From JBBIII01 sp037446575 (GTDB lineage Bacteria > Bacteroidota > Ignavibacteria > UBA10030): a DNA stretch of 24,312 bases. Under the pieces are notes generated by a model. It had not been told where the DNA came from, searched no databases, and saw nothing but the letters and a program-made list of their open reading frames with translations. The position numbers and the translations under genes were made by a program. Shown here in pieces: positions 23,601 through 24,312 of this stretch (within the stretch, counting starts at the first letter, position 1; each line of letters opens with the position of its first letter). The DNA is taken from contig JBBIII010000036.1 of the NCBI GenBank assembly GCA_037446575.1, positions 1-24,312 on the forward strand. The letters run 5' to 3'.

Positions 23601-24312
23601 ATGCAACCTGTAGTTCTTACGATTAATGGAGGGCTACCAAATCAGGCGCATTTCAATGTGCTTCCTAGCCGGTTTGTATTCCCTGGTAATTATGTACCAG
23701 AGATGATTAAAATCACGGCTGTTGTTGGTGATACTTTCAGTAATCCTGTAAGAATTAATACACCAGTCTATTTCCATTCACAAGCTGGAGTAATTGGAAC
23801 TGGTAGCACATATGATAGAACAGCTTATACGGATAAATTTGGCAATGCTTCTGTATTGCTTAATAAGGGAGCAAAATTCCCATTTACTCCAGGTAGTTTT
23901 GATCCTACGCACGGACCAGGATATTTCTGGGTTTATGCTCAAACTGAAGGGAATAACAATGTAAGAGTCATCGATAGCGTGCTTCTTGTTTGGGCTATTG
24001 GTCCTATTCAAATAATTAATTTACCTGGTTCAATTAGTTTTCCACGTGGTGGTAGCTCTGCGCCAATCTCAATTAGGATAACAGATGCAAATCTAAATCC
24101 GTTGCCGGACGGAACAAAAATTACAGCATCTGTTGAGTTTAATAGTGATCAACCGGGGCTAAAGTATGGTGTAAGCGGCGATCTCAGTAGTGTTACTTAT
24201 TTTGAAATGCCCAACGAAGCTTATGCAAGATTCCCCGGCACAGGTGTAACCGATTTCACATTCACTGTAAGTGATCTGTCTTCATCACCAATAGGTATTA
24301 TCATTACAATTC
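17685..24312 (+). CDS. Giant repeat lipoprotein with Ig-like/invasin-like domains (3' end outside the window)
   Basis: The frame is open for 2209 codons to the window end without a stop. GAGGAG at 17673-17678 sits six bases before the ATG. The first 21 residues form a lipoprotein signal with lipobox L-N-S-G-C (Cys21), so the mature protein should be membrane-anchored by lipid and face the periplasm or cell surface. Residues about 36-125 (T-L-T-G-R-V-L...V-T-I-R-L) resemble a carboxypeptidase-regulatory-like beta domain. From about residue 128 on, the protein is a chain of beta-rich domains with V-x-D-x-x-x-x-P-I-D, T-D-x-x-G-x-V and G-T-x-x-G motifs typical of bacterial Ig-like domains of invasin/intimin type (Big_1). 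They fall into three classes in a repeating A-B-C order (see the repeat entry). Cysteines are very rare. Likely role: surface adhesin, stalk or matrix protein. Its place after the secretin suggests a partner or cargo of that machine; this is inference. Confidence 0.9.
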   Translation, partial: MNFRITLLTGAIILLLLNSGCKESPVEPAPTVPASTLTGRVLQAETNNHVVGAIVSDIGPRSLVDTTNNQGQFSLSYGVLSSAYTAQLRVTALGYFTRDTNLTVSVGRDTSVTIRLAIQDSARISTGISGPAASIVLTKQTYKTIALRGTGLNESSKLTFKVVDSIGNSVVGVNRSLVSFRLSGGPNAGEFLSPSSAWTDAAGEASTTVTSGTNPGVLQVIASARNDSVKASPVFLTAGGGFPDSANVSIAASKVNIAGRIYANLKTNISLFVGDRFGNPVADGTSVVFMSNGGIILPSATTKDGVATVELKSGGGSPPPGGRVTVTAQTTGDKSYRLSDSLIVRTMQIVFSGPAQPPVADTIGFTIPDGGSFYFNVTVTDDYGNPLVEGSTITVSVKASGALQGDLELTNNVQTLKDRINTGRTFRVGVHDKGAVKEAGLVTFGIEVKSENGDYSNSRWFTAYVSGAGAQTGAFNIPAKIELLDSTVKSLYLAESNLLLETTKTIFFIVKDAFDNPINPSRRAVVNFSFLNQPAGTTLDRVVDSTNSLGIVSVRISSGNTFGTARVVAQTLGETGIVQGYSAPILIARGLPDSNKIFFELSKKNMFNKYGSAVGTISINMIDKDGFAAVPQDLVATTTGGYVTAPPTTVNGKTTISLFGSSNEPSDPTPGLGNVNLTVPVTGGVNVIKRQPFMFSYVPIIYFTNTTIVDTNANRLRDSLADGGTATINYSVRDKNGNPISSGNTIKITASGTAGSEVELSGDIDVKTIDTQNPADANYVFNIKNRPSGIQGAFRITITVTGESGTAVRTLDGYLLPTISAQRIVLATEPTRILSVKGTGTNETSTITFQVTDLANRPIDGTNPVYVDLAVLNALGGATINPVRIQTDGTGKVTATLFSGTRYGTVRVVASFVSGTNTISAPQEIFTITGPHSDNFTLLLSKNNMPGIGNANPEVGKATVTVADSLGGSLPLGTRVNFRTLSGGAVATPALTNVNGIATTSIKGGFIPNDPVRGLGYGTLQAWMIGDYGDTLKRNVPFLLSGVPTTIFFTQDGTNPYVPLNTPIADGGSATVQFKIRDVNWRPVTDDYTISVTIDGDSAAIEVRNITAIRDIINMADTTQICSFQLVDKIRGGGPSGPISVTITVANKDLGSYSTIITGTLAPAPGVISTRVANLKFVASNPAPVYVQSTGLPGVTTLTFALIDSNNAPVTYEKADTIQFSILNGTGREWLSINEKLSDANGQVSTVFHTGVKSGTYTIQARVKNLPTVIANTDITVLGGFPAQSKFTLSWNVNPPDTLLNLPGLVNSGELAGVNILALDQYSNPAKSSVIQFDETTAGSLVSVTTDATGRATAKLSGGRPYPVGGFGYVKASTFDGTTFIRDSLRVLFTGAPIVRTSVDTVRLADGERNFAISYFVQDINNRAMSGGTYKVSVDGPASPSISLEGNLDITQNSNNINPTTYHFLVHDNNSSPSLSGWFKIYITVNSPNGNTIREIYGYLNSPVPAEPTLPAKIVNAQGSPSISTMYVKSASLNTSSTVTFQLKDSSDLPIDRARVTTVNFAVVGPGGDEYLSRTSGQTGENGLVTVVVNSGSKPGVITVTANATVSGLPLQTCAVELNVKGAPDSNRSQMWLTKTNYPGLVPGSGVLGNINVKLADEYGNAPFPSTVRFTSTTAMFGEDNPAVTNASGEASVLFSGGGKSPVDGIDTLRMTTRGSNGNFTLLMPVLFSGTPIITLLNVPNDTVRVADGGSFEIFYRVADINGNPITTDNSIKVTISGSPTSDIAVENAEPKILDTQDRNLGTSFKVKFIDKVSGILGKYGEFGITISIVGKNAPSGISRTFLGILQRPNDVGGGLSEYEKPSHAVIKSVTPDNLAVNSASVKDNVSSTIIIEVRDKLDRPIDAKNSVRANYSLSFFPNSNIGGGILPTVSPPTDTSNAEGQLRCIVVSGTQAGVAQLNVEIITKDSVRISLMQPVVLTINGGLPNQAHFNVLPSRFVFPGNYVPEMIKITAVVGDTFSNPVRINTPVYFHSQAGVIGTGSTYDRTAYTDKFGNASVLLNKGAKFPFTPGSFDPTHGPGYFWVYAQTEGNNNVRVIDSVLLVWAIGPIQIINLPGSISFPRGGSSAPISIRITDANLNPLPDGTKITASVEFNSDQPGLKYGVSGDLSSVTYFEMPNEAYARFPGTGVTDFTFTVSDLSSSPIGIIITI
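18066..24312 (+). repeat. Three-domain A-B-C super-repeat of the giant lipoprotein, about 1.02-1.12 kb per unit
   Basis: Approximate domain starts are B0 18066, C0 18408, A1 18763, B1 19119, C1 19455, A2 19790, B2 20140, C2 20470, A3 20815, B3 21180, C3 21525, A4 21855, B4 22205, C4 22550, A5 22880, B5 23270, C5 23630 and A6 24000. Class A carries a D-G-G/D-G-E marker (R-G-G in A6) at codons 18789, 19848, 20880, 21900, 22926 and 24045, so spacings are 1059, 1032, 1020, 1026 and 1119 bases. Class A then has a G-D-x-x-L/I-x-T/K stretch and ends in G-Y-L or similar. Class B has V-x-D-x-x-x-x-P-I-D and S-G-T-x-x-G. Class C has an N-M/N-Y-P-G-like turn, G-L/G-Y-G and F-S-G-x-P before the next A. 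Units are clearly diverged at DNA level, so the array is old rather than a recent expansion. Confidence 0.85.

Overview
The window is AT-rich bacterial DNA with every recognisable gene on the + strand. Gene content (ORF6N and 23S-IVS-type four-helix proteins between metabolic genes), many starts without a Shine-Dalgarno sequence, and a dispersed AACCGC/AACGC/AAAG repeat suggest the Bacteroidota/Chlorobiota side of bacteria, for example an Ignavibacteria-like lineage. That placement is inference; no rRNA or tRNA is visible to anchor it.

Region 1 (1-8492) is the end of an anaerobic purine/pyrimidine catabolic cluster of the E. coli yge/xdh type. It holds the last codons of a xanthine-dehydrogenase-family FAD subunit (1-75), the [2Fe-2S] subunit (573-1040), the two-subunit NAD-linked dihydropyrimidine-dehydrogenase-like pair PreT (1125-2378) and PreA (2970-4211), a YgeW-type carbamoyltransferase-fold protein (4502-5680), a fold-type-II PLP enzyme in the slot where E. 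coli has ygeX (5834-7285), and the YgeY-type M20 metallohydrolase (7293-8492). Together they would oxidise or reduce nucleobase rings and open and break down the fragments for nitrogen and carbamoyl groups. Two unrelated small genes interrupt the cluster: a four-helix-bundle (23S IVS family) gene framed by imperfect inverted repeats (155-538), and an ORF6N-domain gene exactly between preT and preA (2380-2952). A repeat cluster (5682-5821) and a long hairpin (4431-4457) lie in the gaps.

Region 2 (8543-17502) begins with a near-consensus sigma70-like promoter and encodes a compact type IV pilus/type II secretion-like machine: PilC/GspF platform protein, PilB/GspE assembly ATPase, a tiny possible membrane protein, a PilT-like second ATPase, a PilM-PilN fusion, a PilO protein with a PilP-like C-terminal domain, and a short secretin with one visible N-domain. 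No pilin or prepilin peptidase is visible in the window.

Region 3 (17582-24312) has its own promoter (TTGACA, 18-nt spacer, extended -10), a good ribosome binding site, and a giant gene that runs off the window edge after 2209 codons. It encodes a lipoprotein with a carboxypeptidase-regulatory-like domain followed by diverged Ig-like/invasin-like domains. These are arranged in a higher-order three-domain A-B-C module that recurs about every 340-370 residues. Its position directly after the secretin suggests it is a surface partner or cargo of the pilus-like machine; this is the most unusual part of the window.
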